A DNA stretch of 64,000 nt from Antitrichia curtipendula (GCA_951230915.1 OX579638.1:15270696-15334695), one strand, 5' to 3'. Numbered from the stretch's first letter, positions 36,999-48,682 are shown. Notes: generated by a model from the sequence alone, not told the origin. Numbers and translations: made by a program.

Positions 36999-38292
36999 GA
37001 TGGTGTGAGCTCCCAATTTGTCACTTAGGACTTGTAGAATTATTTTTTTGGAAATTTGCAATTTAAAGTTGGTAAAAGTATACAAAAAGCCATAAAAAAG
37101 AGTGTAGAACCAAAATAGGGTTGTGTCATACCCATTTTAGTATTTGGTCTAGATTTGTATTTAGACTTAGAATCCCCCAAAACCTGGCCTAAAAATAGGG
37201 TAGAAATAACGAAACGGTTAGATTTGGAGGATTTGAGTCACATAGCCCCGAAAGGGCTAAATCCCACTATGAATGTGGCAATTCATGGCTAAGTCGGTTT
37301 GAGGGATCTACAGTAAAGCCACTAGGTCGGGTCCTAGAGTTAGGTTTAGAATTCCCCATCAGATCGACGAATTTCCAAAATCCCGATTGTTAGCATGCAG
37401 GAGCCACTAACGCAAGATTGGGGTTGTGGAGGAATCTACAGCCCAAGGATGGTAGTCTAAGATAAATCCCATGTTAGAAGTCCAATGACAAAATCGATTC
37501 GCCAAGATTCTTCTACCTACAAAAGATTCCCACACCGTTGCTAATTCGAGGAGATGGCCAGTTTTAATCTCCACTGACCAATCGTGCCAGGTACGGAAAC
37601 GCACCTACATGTCTTTCATGCGACTCCTTGAGAGGTCACATAAAAATTCCCGGCATCTTCCAACTTGCAGAAGAATCTTTTCTAGGTGGTCAACCCTTTT
37701 AACCTTCAACGGGAATTTCATGGAAATTACCTAGGTTACAATAAAATCTCACTAAAAACTAGACTAGCTTGTTTTATGTTAATAATGCGCTCCGTGAAGT
37801 TTCACAACATTCCGATAGCGGCAAATACCCAAACCGGCGAGATTCCTTGGGAATTAACCATGTGGCGGGGTCCCCGCCACGTTGACCGGCATTCCGGGAC
37901 CATACGATGGCGAAACGAAGTCAATCAAAAGTCCTTTCCGACTCTCTTGCACTTACTAGAGACCCTAGGCTATTCACATTTCTCAAAATAGGAGACCCCC
38001 AAGATCTAAGATTTTACCACGATTTGGTTTTTAACTAAATTAACCTACGATGGGTTTTTGGCCTCAGTACAGGGGGTAGGGAGGTATAGGACTGAACACG
38101 GCAATCTGGAGCCAACGGTGCAATCCGTTCGACAATTGGAGTTAATTTCCAAAAGTTAGGATGTTGGTCCAGTATAGATGGTAGAAGTAGATTTTTAAGA
38201 ATTAGGATGAAAATCTTTGAAGATGAGGATGAAAATCCAAGTTGATAAGGCTACTTTAGAACTCTAGAGGGAAGGGTGGGCCCTTGGAAATT

Positions 38293-38299
38293 TATATAA
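38293..38299 (+). promoter_or_regulatory. TATA box of giant LTR copy 1
   Basis: TATATAA lies 1.29 kb into the element. It is followed within 15-20 bp by CCCCATTTTTCTCTCTAGAA, nearly identical in copy 2. Copy 2 has TATTTAA at the same place (53933-53939) and antisense copy 3 has TATTTAAA near 14490. Conservation in three copies supports a real promoter, making the first 1.3 kb U3. Confidence 0.6.
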
Positions 38300-38543
38300 G
38301 GGCCCCATTTTTCTCTCTAGAACACCCCTTCATTTTGTTGGATCTGTGGATCCAAGTTATTTTGGATATTTTGGCGTTTGAAGCCAAAAACTTGTATAAT
38401 GTTTTTGGAGCACTTTTGGCTCCATTGTTATTGCATTTTAAGTTTTGAAGGTCCTTGGGGGTCCTTCTATCTTGCCTTGTTTACTCTTTGTGTACTTTTA
38501 GTGCTCATGTTGTGATTTGAGAGACTCTTTCTTTCCTTGTGTG

Positions 38544-38735
38544 CACTAGTAGAAAACGCAGGAATTTTGACAGAATTCTGTTGATTTGGACGTGTTGATC
38601 CGGTCATTGTTTTGTTGATTTCAACAGAAATCTATTACAATTAACAGTTTTCTGTTGAAATCAACGAAACAGTGATTGGATCAACACGTCCAAATCAACA
38701 AAATTCTGTCAAAATTCCTGCGTTTTCTACTAGTG
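38544..38735. mobile_element. CACTA MITE, near-perfect palindrome, 192 bp, TSD GTG
   Basis: It begins CACTAGTAGAAAACGCAGG and ends with the complement. The two arms (each with TTGATTTGGACGTGTTGATC or its complement) pair along almost the entire element around a short centre. GTG flanks both sides (38541-38543 and 38736-38738). Giant LTR copy 2 lacks it at the matching position, which is effectively an empty site. It is a different family from the 28936/30319 MITEs. Confidence 0.92.
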
Positions 38736-39539
38736 GTGTCCCTTTTGTACCCTCGTGAGCTAACTTGAGTGGTTTAGGAATCTTTTGGTGTCTTATACTA
38801 ATCCTAAAGCCACCCTCCACCGTACCTTGGCGATGCCGCTTTGGAGGCCCTTTAGAATGTGAGGTTGTTGTGTCACCAAGTGTCCTAACTTGTTGTACCT
38901 TTCTTAAGTGGTTGTTACTTCACCTTCTTCTAACTTCTCTCTTGTTGAGTGGACCCCCTTTTGGGACGGCAAAGCTTTGACTTTGTGGAGTGTTTTCTTT
39001 AAGTGTTTTTTGTCCACCTTCTTCTAACTTCTCTCTTACTAAGTGGACCCCTCTTCGGGACGGCGAAGCTTTGAACTTGTGACAAATCGAAGTCCTAAAG
39101 TGTGTGTTAAACGGTTTTGAACGGTGGAGCTTTAAACCCGGGGAGTGACACAAAATCCTAAAGTTGGTGTTAAATCCAACTTAGCGGCAAAGCTTTGACC
39201 CTCTTCAGTATTTCGTTCTAAAGCCTAGTTTCCAAGACCTTTGTGGAAACCTCCAAAGTTTAGCTTCCAAGATATGTAGGTCGTTAGAAAATTCCATTTA
39301 CCAAGTTGTAGCAAACCTAGCCTTTATTTCCTGAGCTTAGCAAACCCGGTTCCCCTTAGTTCTAGCACCCAATTTTCTCAAGTTTTAGCAACCTTTAGTT
39401 TTGGCAAAACCAGTCCCAAGTTTCAAAATCAGCCCATTAGAAACCAGCCCATTAGAAATCAATCCATCAGAAAACCAGCTCATCGGAACAACAAGAAGGA
39501 AAAAATATCCAACCCCCCCAGCCAATCTAGCAGTCAGGG

Positions 39540-39740
39540 AGGGGTCGGAGTCCAGTTCAAGGTTAGGTTGGGGGTCGAGTCTAGTTCATGTTGGGCTAGG
39601 GGTCAGAGTCCAGTCAGATCGGGCTGGAGAGTCGAGTCCAGTCAAGCCGGACTGGGGTCGGAGTCCAGTTAGGTCAGGCGGGGGTCAAGTCCAGTTCAAG
39701 TCGGGTGGGGGAGTCGGGATAGCTCAAAAGAGGGTGGGGG
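39540..39740 (+). repeat. G-rich minisatellite in giant LTR copy 1
   Basis: About seven imperfect units of 26-30 bp have the core GGGTCGGAGTCCAGTTCA and a trailing GGTTGGG-like part. The corresponding place in copy 2 (54846-55000) holds a different G-rich array. Confidence 0.8.
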
Positions 39741-40331
39741 GTCAAGCTAGTTGCCTTTTTTTTTTTTTTGGTCTCGATTTCCTAAATTTAAAAACTAAGG
39801 GGTAACATTTATTTTGGAAAAGAAAATACAACAATAAAATACAAAGAGGAGAAAATGGCTGGGAAGAATAGAAGCCGCACTTCCAAATATTTCAAAACTT
39901 GCACACAAAATTTTCGCACCTCTTTCTCTACACCAAAACAAAACCAACAAGAATGGAAGGAGATTAGTGAAGAAGAATTTGAAATAGGTGGGAGAAGGTG
40001 AGAGACAATAAATAGTGACCTAGGCCTAGGATTAGGTAGGCTTAGGGAAGAAAATCTTGAGAATTTGTAGTGACCATTAGAAGGAGGATTAGAATGACAA
40101 GTGTAAGACTTTTTGTGTAAGAGGGTCGGAGGAACATTAAGACCACTTTGGAGTTTGAGACCATAGTGTAAGACTCATAAAAGCTTAGGTGGAATAGTAC
40201 TAGTGTAGAAGGAGAGAAGGAGAAAGAAAAGAAAAGAGGAAGGGAAAGAAAGAAGCTAGATTGCAAGGGTGTAACATTTTCTTAAATTAAACGGTGAGCT
40301 TGAAAAAAATAAAACAAAACAAAAGGTTACC

Positions 40332-40394
40332 ATGGAGCATGTGGATGTGTAGGCGGATGTGGACGAACTTATTTATGACACCGGCAGTGAAGAG
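40332..40394 (+). other. conserved 63-nt leader exon with splice donor (copy 1)
   Basis: ACC-ATG-GAG-CAT opens a 21-codon frame ending GGC AGT GAA GAG, followed at once by the consensus donor GTGAGTTTTT. Copy 2 has the same structure at 55622-55684 with the same length and similar residues (both start MEH and end GSEE). In copy 1 codon 7 is TAG. A purine-rich GAAAGAAAAGAGG tract precedes it in both. This suggests transcripts from the LTR promoter are spliced here to a downstream body exon. Confidence 0.5.
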
Positions 40395-40969
40395 GTGAGT
40401 TTTTGAATTAATCCTTGGTGTTTTTCCCTAATAAGGCCATATTCGTTATATTGAGACTTTTTGTAGATTTTGAGATAGAATGCTAATTATTGAAAAATTC
40501 ATTTAAGAAAATAATAATTGAAATAAATAATAAATAATGCTAAAATAGTGATTCTACAATGAAATTCTAAAAGTTGGTGTTGTTACTTACTTATAAAAAA
40601 ATGCCAATAAAGAGATAAAGCGGTTTATCCTCGAGTCGAGGATAAAAATGAGATTGCAAAAAGTCTCAATATAACAAATATGACCTTTAATTAGCGTTGA
40701 TTCCCTTAATCAGCCTTTAAAACGCGATTAGCGAGCCGGGATTATTGCAAATTAGAAGTTTAGATTCAAAAATTTATACATTAGGGCTAGAAGTTTCCCA
40801 AAACATATTACACTTAGGATTTGGCTTTAAATTGATCGCATTAGGATAAATTAAGTAGTAGGGGGTAGGACGGAGGAATTGGATTTAAATTTCATTCAAA
40901 AGGAACCATGGACAGAACTTAGGGATTTACTGATTTAGGATAGAAAGAGAATTTAGGATTAAAATTAGG

Positions 40970-41450
40970 AATTAATTAGCAGTTAGAACTAGAGTCAAAT
41001 TATAGTTTAATTGTAAAAGTTAAAATTCTAAGGTCAAAATCTAGAGTTAACTTGGGAAGTTAAAAAGTAGAATTAATTTGGAAGTTTAACTTAGGGGGGT
41101 AAATTTTTAAGTGAAATCTTAGGGTAGTTTAGGAAAAGTTTAGAGTTAATTAGGAGTCAAAAATCCAATTAGAAAATAGAAATTAAAAGTAAAGATTCTA
41201 GGGTGAAACTTAGAAGTTAAAATTTAGAGTTAGGTTAGAAAGTAAAGATTTAGAGTTAAAAGTCAATAGATAGAGTTAAACTTCGAGGGTAAATTCTAGA
41301 GTTAATTTTAGGAGTAAAAAACGAGAGTAAAGGTCAAAACATAGAGTCAAATTTGGAAGTTAAAATTTAGAGTTAATACTAAGGAGTAAAAATCTAGAGT
41401 TACATTTAGAGGTTGAAAATTAGAGTAAAAGTTGAGCTTTAGAAATAGTC
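40970..41450 (+). repeat. degenerate repeats of about 25 bp (copy 1)
   Basis: Many diverged copies of the words TAGAGTTAATTTAGGAGT and AAAAATCTAGAGTTA follow one another. Copy 2 has cleaner units at 55990-56113. Confidence 0.65.
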
Positions 41451-41889
41451 TTTAGAAGTAGAACTTCCAGGTAGAGTGTCAAAACACAAAGATAGTCTTA
41501 GGGGTTCATGGAATGAACATAAGGGTTCCCCTTTCACGTAGTTAGGGACATTAGAAATGATGCCAACTACCCAGTCAACCCTAGACATAGGATAGATAGT
41601 TAGGGAGTTAGAATTTCACTATCACCCCTGATCATTGCAATTAGCTTGTGAGTTACTACATGTATTTCTATTTATTTTCGCTGCCCATCCACAACACTTA
41701 GGAAACGTTAGCAAGAAAGATCCATTGCTTGGAAGGCACAGTGGACCGTGCTCACAACACCCCCATATATTAAAAAAGTGGATAAAAGCATAGAACCTGG
41801 TTGGTGTTCGTTTGATTACCAAGGGTGGATAATCTAGCCTCCACAGATGGTGAGTGCTATCCAAAATTTAGACTTGGATATGCAGAAGC

Positions 41890-42540
41890 TTGACAACCGG
41901 GCCCGCTTGTTGCTCAGCGCTCCACCATCGCAACGTGCCACGAGGTAATCCCGAATGATTGCTTTCGGCAATCACTTTTGAGTGGACGACGCAGGTAGCA
42001 ACCAATTGTGAAGCTACAACAATGGCGTGGCCTTGGTTTTCGAATTGCCTTCGGAGAATGCGAGGAACTTGTCCGTAAACTATGTTGGCATGCTCAAAGA
42101 CATCTTAGTGTTGAATTACGGCGGTCTCAGTACAAAAATCATTCTATTGCGATGTGAGTGGGTGAAGGCCCATGACAATCAAAGGAATGCAACATACACG
42201 CAAGATTAGGCTGGCTTCTTAGTGGTGAACTTTTGCCATATGTTACCGTGTTTGGAGGACCCCTTCATTTTTTCTAGCCAGGTCATGCAAGTATTTTTCT
42301 CAGACGTCGTAGACAAACTTGGCTAGAAAGTTGTGTTACAGAAAGAAGCGTGAGCAAAGCGGGAGGTTGTGGACCAAAGAGACACCTTCATCACCACAAT
42401 GTCAAAGAGTGTCAGCTTGATGGCTCCTGAAATGTTGCTTATCCCCTCGGAGGTAGTAAACCTTGTTAGGGCCATTGAGTTGTCTGAGGAAGACAATTTA
42501 TTAGCGTTGGATCAATACGGGTCGTGATTTGCAGTAGGCA
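41890..42540 (+). pseudogene. CACTA transposase TNP2, C-terminal DUF4216 part
   Basis: Separated from 33700-36574 by the giant LTR. The frame reads SYNNGVALVFELPSEN, YVGMLKDILVLNYGG, IILLRCEWVKAHDN, a TAG, AGFLVVNFCHML, DPFIFSSQVMQVFFSDVVDKLG, a TAG and KVVLQKEA. This is the DUF4216 sequence that closes TNP2 proteins. The stops include TAG and TGA codons where the family has W, Q or R. An acidic tail follows (RAIELSEEDNLLALD). Together with the part left of the LTR this is one gene, about 4 kb before the insertion. Confidence 0.82.
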
Positions 42541-43329
42541 ACTATGTTCTAGTTGTGTCCAAGTGTCCTCTTGGTTGAAAGAGTCTCCGTCTAAATTGCT
42601 TAGACCAACAATGACCATAGAAGTCTAGCTGTAGTGAAGGGCTAACAATGAAAGTTGTGTCCAATAACTCCTTTCAATGCCAAGTAAAGTGCTAATTTTG
42701 TAGTCATTTTGCACTATTCGCACTAGTAAAGCATCCCCTTCAATTGCGTGTGAAGTGCAGTCGTAGTGAACTATGTCTTTTACCTTCATATTGCATGTGC
42801 TGAGACATTTGTGATGTCAAGAAGACTATTGTCTCCGTCAAGACAACACAAAAGATCTCCGAAGTTTTGTACAAGTCCCGAGTAAGTCAAGTTGAAGTCC
42901 CTCCTAAAATGACCCCCAGTGGCATAGTATGACTAGTCGTGACTAGCAAATGAGTCGCTCCTAAACCACGGACACATCAGCGGAACAACGTCTACATAAG
43001 CAACATAAAATTTCCTTGAAGGTGCCTTCAACGAGGAAGAAGTCATTTCCACATTGCAAGTCAGTGATGCAAAGTCACCAAATACGACAGTGCCCTGAAT
43101 TGCTAGAAAATAAACGAACTTTCAATGAAAAGGTGCGCAAGTGTGGTATTCATCGCATCTTCATCCCCCAATCGCAACTGCAACTACCGAATGACTCAGA
43201 CATTGTTGACCTCAGCCACATGGTGCAATTAGAGAAGCGCAGTCGTGCCCTAGTCGTGCCACAACACTTCGTAAGGGTGCAAATGACTCTGCAATCATTT
43301 ATAACCCATTTTTCTTGTATTGTTGGCTC
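42541..43329. other. possible CACTA subterminal region and an orphan frame
   Basis: 42.54-43.0 kb is dense in GTAGTGAA, GACTAGTCGTGAC and similar words, as in CACTA subterminal regions, but I find no terminus. An open frame of 105 residues (43016-43333, plus) with IRQCPELLENKRTFNEKVRKC has no motif I recognise; it could be a TNP2 tail or chance. Confidence 0.4.
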
Positions 43330-44205
43330 TTAGAGAAAAAGGAGCCCATTTGTCACAAATTTGGACCATGACATCCGATTTCGCCCCCTAGAATGTACTG
43401 ATGCCATTAGCTTTGAAGCAAACAAGTTTAAAAGCTATCTCCTCATAACTGAGACCACCCTCATGAATCAATGCACGCATTATGACAGCAATGAGTTGAT
43501 CCGCAATACTACCTTCGGATAGACAACTCAAATGCAACATTGTGGCTTCCTCTCCCAACTCTCCATAGCGTAAATATGCACGGCTATCTAGCAGGTGTTA
43601 TTGATTGTAGTCACCTTGTTTGCACTAATCGAGATAACAAAAGAAGACTGCACAATGGACTTCAAAGCATTTAAGACGGAAGCATATAAATGCTTGCTCA
43701 TCTTCCAACTTGTGCTTTCAGACCAATGTTTCCTAGGCAAATTCTGAACCTTTAAGTGCGTCAACAAAGACTCTTGCCTCTTGTAATCATACATAGATTG
43801 ACCAAAACTGAGGATCTAAAAAAGGGAAGAAAACTGCACTTCCTTGTACAGTTGTACTTGATGTCGCTCTCTAGACCACCAGCAAGCTGATCGACCACGA
43901 TATCAGCTTGCTTTTGGGCAGCCCATAATTTGCACAGCTTGACATGTGTAGTCAGATTTGAGATAAGTATCGTTCTTTTTCAAGTCTATAAATGGCACAC
44001 CATCCTCCATGCAAACTTGCTTCTCCTTGTGCTTCTCAAGATTGTCAACTTTGGAAACTAGAACTTTCCTCCTCCCTGTGATTGCAGTGCAACTTTGGCA
44101 AATGACACCAGTCACATGTCCAAGTGAATCAAAGTTGGCTTGAGCCCAAGGGAACCGATAGGCCCATCCTTCTTGCCACTTTTTGGTGACAGTCCCCAAA
44201 GCTAT
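43330..44205 (-). pseudogene. hAT-type transposase, TTF-like zinc finger plus DUF4371 part
   Basis: The minus strand reads KKWQEGWAYRFPW, ICQSCTAITGRRKVLVSKVDNLEKHKEK (a TTF-type finger with C-x2-C and a distal H/C), ILSFGQSMYDYKRQ, LLTHLKVQNLPRKHWSE and ISISANKVTTINN. After a frame change, the DUF4371-type VIMRALIHEGGLSYEEIAFKLVCFKANGIS and GAKSDVMVQICDKWAPFSL follow. These are the N-terminal half and start of the catalytic core of hAT transposases, which bind and cut element ends. Stops are TGA and TAG. The C-terminus is missing here. Confidence 0.78.
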
Positions 44206-44573
44206 CTTGCTCCACTTGCAAGGCTTGTTTGCAAACCATCCCTTCTTCTTCTTCCCATAGGATCACGCAAATCGTTGCTCAATTCATCGCACGTAGAATC
44301 AACAACTAGAGGAGATGCAACACTATTCACGGACTGCGGATCACGGTCAAATGGATGGATCAGGGATTGCGTCAAGCTGTCTATGATACATACATCACAT
44401 CTACCACCGAAGGAGCAATGCCTACACTTGGAAAATACTTCCCAACACCATTCATGTTTTGATTGGAACCAAATGCGCAGATCTGAAATTTTTTAAAAAG
44501 CTTGAGTTGTGGGGCAATTAGAACTTGCATTGTACAATAGTACTAAAGAAGCACATAGAAGTACCACAAACAA

Positions 44574-46028
44574 GTGTTGTTGACACCGATCCTTCATGCT
44601 TCTACGCATAGCTTCTTGCATTTGTTGATTGAACTCGATGTCTTCCCGAGCTTCTTGATGCTCATGCCTCACTTTAAATGTCACGGGTGCTGGATTGTCT
44701 TCTACATCATCATCGTCCAACCATTCATCCTTAGCATCCGACAATACAACCGGCGGAAATCCAAACTACCCTCGATTGGACTACATTCGCATACAATCAC
44801 TCGGTTGAGTCCAACTCGTATAATAATAGCGTTAGTGCGATTCATATTGTCAACATTTTTCCCGTAAATTGTGTGGCAGTCTACATCTTTGTGGAGTACA
44901 ATCTCTGCCCAAACCATGGCCATGTTGGAATAATTCATGACATTTGGTTTGGAGTCACGCAGCTCAGCCCACCGCGTTACTTCCTCGTATCGGTGAACAA
45001 AGTATTTTGTCTCACACGTGAAAATTTGTCCTTCCCAATGCTGAACTTGCACATCTGCTCATTCTTGTGACCACATTTTGGAGAGGTGCGTCATTTTGAC
45101 GTACTTTTTGCACATTGTGCAGTCCCAAACCTTCTTGGGCTCTTCTTCCCATCCAAGTTCAGCTACACACATTGGATTTGTCCAATCTTCCTAGTTCATG
45201 TCTTGGGATTTGCCCTTCTTATTGGACTTTGATCTTTTATCGCGAGGCATGGTAACCTTGATTAAAATGAAATGATTTGATGATGAAGTTCACATGAATG
45301 TTTAGAACAATTGAACAAAATGTTTAACACTTGCCAATGAGACAGGGTGAAGTTGTTAACGAGGCCTTCAAAACCAAGTAATCACCAAATAATTTGGTGC
45401 AATTTAGTATTCGAGCACAATTGTTCACACACCCAAACGAAAGGGGCATGCAGAGCCACACAAAGGCACTGGATCATCCACTCCGCAAGGGAAACAATTG
45501 TGAAGAATAAGTCGTCCGCCGCACTATTTATGGAATTCAAAGGCGGACCAAGCAATGCGGACGCGGACGTGCGAATCGAACGCTCTAGAATTGGACGGGC
45601 AGATCATGCGGATAGAAACCGGCGTCCACTGGATCGCATGGCCATCGTCGAAGGCGGTCGCACCGACAGACGGAGGTAGCGGATGGGAGCGCGGACGGTC
45701 GATTGGACCGACGGATGGGCAAGCGGACACCCGGTCTGATCTTCAGGCCCTCCTGTTCGCCAGACCCCATCCGCTCGACAGTCCATCCGCGTGATCCCGT
45801 CCACCCAACAGTCCGCACGTCCAACGGCCTATCTGCCCGACAGTCCGTCCATGCAATCCCATCCGCGTGCCTGACGGCCTGTCCGCCTGACAATCCGGAG
45901 CCCGACGGCCCGTTTGCGCGACGCCCTATCCGACCGTCCACTGGACGGTCAAATCTGAAAGGTATGTATGTCAAAAGACGTTCGGGGGTCAACACCCACG
46001 ATTGTAGGACGTCCGGACGTCCTGTCAA
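44574..46028 (-). repeat. left arm of a 1,455-bp inverted duplication
   Basis: It is the reverse complement of 46808-48262, with only scattered single-base differences over most of its length and a cluster of changes in the last 40 bases at the inner end. It carries the same promoter-side GTCCG-rich tract and the same first half of the transposon ORF, truncated outward at 44574 where sequence similarity stops abruptly. Confidence 0.9.
45540..46028. repeat. GTCCG/CGGAC-rich subterminal tract (left arm)
   Basis: GC-rich DNA packed with GTCCGT, CGGACG, GTCCATCC and GACGG words in both orientations, ending with the palindrome-like ACGTCCGGACGT. Such clusters of short direct and inverted words are typical of transposase-binding subterminal regions. 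Its mirror copy is at 46808-47290. Confidence 0.6.
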
Positions 46029-46807
46029 TCCTAGCCATACGTCCCTCCTCTCCCTTCTCGCAAGAAGTACAGGTGTACGCAATTCACTCCCAATCGATCC
46101 ACGGAATTTGTAAAGAAGCTTAGCATGTCTGAGATCCGAGTTGTGGCTGCTGGAGATGGAAACTCTAAACTCCGTGCATTGGGAGCTGAGGTGAGGGGGT
46201 AGATTGGTGAGTCGCCTCCATCCCTGTTGGCAGAAGTCGATGATGCGGATAACTACTTGTGCCGGTTGGAATGAATGGAGTCTGATTTGAAGAAAGTGAA
46301 GGCGGATTTGGAGGAAGAAAGGGTTACAAACGCATTCATAGTGGACAAAGGATTTTCCATATGTATAAGAGCATTCTCGGNNNNNNNNNNNNNNNNNNNN
46401 NNNNNNNNNNNNNNNNNNNNNNNNNNNNNNNNNNNNNNNNNNNNNNNNNNNNNNNNNNNNNNNNNNNNNNNNNNNNNNNNNNNNNNNNNNNNNNNNNNNN
46501 NNNNNNNNNNNNNNNNNNNNNNNNNNNNNNNNNNNNNNNNNNNNNNNNNNNNNNNNNNNNNNNNNNNNNNNNNNNNNNNNTTTCCATATGTATAAGAGCA
46601 TTCTCGGACTATGTTGTCAACAGTTTTTGTGAACTTGTTGGGAAAGGTCACTTGGACCCATATGCATAGCAGACTTGGTTGTTTAGCTATGATGCTCCCA
46701 AGTTTGTCATGAAAGGGGGTGTTTAGTTTCTTTTTAGACCTCCATTACAGTGAATATTGCACTATTGAGTGTAGTGAAGAGGCTGCAAAACCTTTCCGTA
46801 AATAGAC
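46029..46807. other. spacer between inverted arms, contains the assembly gap
   Basis: The left part has a Glu/Lys-rich frame (MESDLKKVKADLEEERVTNAF at 46275 onward, coiled-coil-like) running into the N block. The right part has a short continuation (SDYVVNSFCELVGKG). No family is recognised. Confidence 0.5.
46381..46580. other. assembly gap, 200 N
   Basis: Exactly 200 unknown bases. The 27 bases ending before the gap (to 46380) are identical to the 27 bases starting after it (46581-46607), so the two contig ends probably overlap and the gap may be zero or artificial in size. Confidence 0.98.
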
Positions 46808-47290
46808 TTGACATGACGTCCGGACATCCCACGGACGTGGGCGTTGACCCCCGAACGTCTTTTGACATACATACCTTTCAGATTTGACCGTCCAGTGGAC
46901 GGTCGGATAGGGCGTCGCGCAAACGGGCCGTCGGGCTCCGGATTGTCAAGCGGACAGGCCGTCAGGCACGCGGATGGGATTGCATGGACGGACTGTCGGG
47001 CAGATAGGCCGTTGGACGTGCGGACTGTTGGGTGGACGGGATCACGCGGATGGACTGTCGAGCGGATGGGGTCTGGCGAACAGGAGGGCCTGAAGATCAG
47101 ACCGGGTGTCCGCTTGCCCATCCGTCGGTCCAATCGACCGTCCGCGCTCCCATCCGCTACCTCCGTCTGTCGGTGCGACCGCCTTCGACGATGGCCATGC
47201 GATCCAGTGGACGCCGGTTTCTATCCGCATGATCTGCCCGTCCAATTCTAGAGCGTTCGATTCGCACGTCCGCGTCCGCATTGCTTGGTC
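46808..47290. repeat. GTCCG/CGGAC-rich subterminal tract (right arm)
   Basis: Mirror of 45540-46028. It begins near ACGTCCGGAC (46816-46825) and precedes the transposon ORF by about 300 bp. It is likely the 5' terminal region of the element. Confidence 0.6.
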
Positions 47291-48262
47291 CGCCTTTGAA
47301 TTCCATAAATAGTGCGGCGGACGACTTATTCTTCACAATTGTTTCCCTTGCGGAGTGGATGATCCAGTGCCTTTGTGTGGCTCTGCATGCCCCTTTCGTT
47401 TGGGTGTGTGAACAATTGTGCTCGAATACTAAATTGCACCAAATTATTTGGTGATTACTTGGTTTTGAAGGCCTCGTTAACAACTTCACCCTGTCTCATT
47501 GGCAAGTGTTAAACATTTTGTTCAATTGTTCTAAACATTCATGTGAACTTCATCATCAAATCATTTCATTTTAATCAAGGTTACCATGCCTCGCGATAAA
47601 AGATCAAAGTCCAATAAGAAGGGCAAATCCCAAGACATGAACTAGGAAGATTGGACAAATCCAATGTGTGTAGCTGAACTTGGATGGGAAGAAGAGCCCA
47701 AGAAGGTTTGGGACTGCACAATGTGCAAAAAGTACGTCAAAATGACGCACCTCTCCAAAATGTGGTCACAAGAATGAGCAGATGTGCAAGTTCAGCATTG
47801 GGAAGGACAAATTTTCACGTGTGAGACAAAATACTTTGTTCACCGATACGAGGAAGTAACGCGGTGGGCTGAGCTGCGTGACTCCAAACCAAATGTCATG
47901 AATTATTCCAACATGGCCATGGTTTGGGCAGAGATTGTACTCCACAAAGATGTAGACTGCCACACAATTTACGGGAAAAATGTTGACAATATGAATCGCA
48001 CTAACGCTATTATTATACGAGTTGGACTCAACCGAGTGATTGTATGCGAATGTAGTCCAATCGAGGGTAGTTTGGATTTCCGCCGGTTGTATTGTCGGAT
48101 GCTAAGGATGAATGGTTGGACGATGATGATGTAGAAGACAATCCAGCACCCGTGACATTTAAAGTGAGGCATGAGCGTCAAGAAGCTCGGGAAGACATCG
48201 AGTTCAATCAACAAATGCAAGAAGCTATGCGTAGAAGCATGAAGGATCGGTGTCAACAACAC
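46808..48262 (+). repeat. right arm of the 1,455-bp inverted duplication
   Basis: Mirror of 44574-46028. This arm continues outward into the rest of the transposon ORF, so it is the original and the left arm the truncated copy, unless the pair is a scaffolding artefact. Confidence 0.9.
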
Positions 48263-48682
48263 AGGCATGACAGGTCCTACCAATATGATCGTATTGCATC
48301 TGACTTACAAGATGGTCAAAGGGTCTTACACTACGCTAACAACCCCCGAGGTACTTATTACAACCCAGAAAGAAGTCATGGAATCACACATGAGTTTGGA
48401 TCTAGCCAAGGAGGCTCCCAATACTATCCCGGATCTACTACGGGTGGTTCATATGAGCGCCATATAGGCTTTCGTTATGTAGAACCAAGGCAAGGAAGGT
48501 CTCAGCACCGTGATATAGTTCCTCCTCCAACTTTTGGAGGTCCTTATTGTAGAAATCCCAATCAAAGAGTTGCGCCAAGCGACTATAGATACACTTGGGG
48601 CGGAGGACCATATTTTGGCATTTATGGATCTGGTTCCACACCATTAAAACATAGAGATGACATCCATTCAGATTCCGAGTAA
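47586..48682 (+). pseudogene. transposon ORF, probable hAT/BED-type, frameshifted
   Basis: From ATG at 47586 the frame reads MPRDKRSKSNKKGK, then WDCTMCKKYVKMTHLSKM (C-x2-C, finger-like), with a TAG and a TGA inside. It runs to 48134; near 48085 the reading shifts to a second frame. That frame gives DEWLDDDDVEDN, VRHERQEAREDIEFNQQMQEAMRRSMKDRC and a Gly/Tyr-rich tail to 48682. The acidic block plus the EFNQQMQEAMRRS helix resembles linkers in DUF659-type hAT proteins. The catalytic core is absent, so the family call is tentative. The tail is not interrupted. Confidence 0.45.

Larger units (their letters stand above)
37004..41845 (+). mobile_element. giant LTR-like repeat, copy 1 (probable solo LTR), TSD GATGG
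   Basis: It starts TGTGAGCTCCCAATTTGTCAC and ends CTAGCCTCCACA. GATGG stands on both sides (36999-37003 and 41846-41850). It is colinear with 52666-56704, which has its own different target duplication, so both ends are secure. TG...CA ends, a 5-bp duplication, a TATA box and no internal repeat of its own ends fit a solo LTR of an unusually long kind (4.84 kb, or about 4.65 kb without the nested MITE). No gag or pol is encoded; the frame at 37686-37991 matches nothing known to me. It splits the TNP2 gene. A large noncoding element (LARD-like) rather than a solo LTR remains possible. Confidence 0.85.

Noticed and set aside
37686..37991. 101-residue plus-strand frame in giant repeat copy 1
   Set aside because: Broken and unconserved in copy 2 and without a recognised domain, so not treated as a gene.
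40042..40266. Signal-peptide-like minus-strand frame (FFLSLPLFFSF)
   Set aside because: It is the complement of the purine-rich tract upstream of the leader exon in the giant repeat, not a gene.
45585..46601. Long minus-strand frame (338 residues) spanning the N gap
   Set aside because: Much of it is unknown bases and the rest is GC-rich subterminal sequence; the same frames recur mirrored in the other arm without protein-like features.
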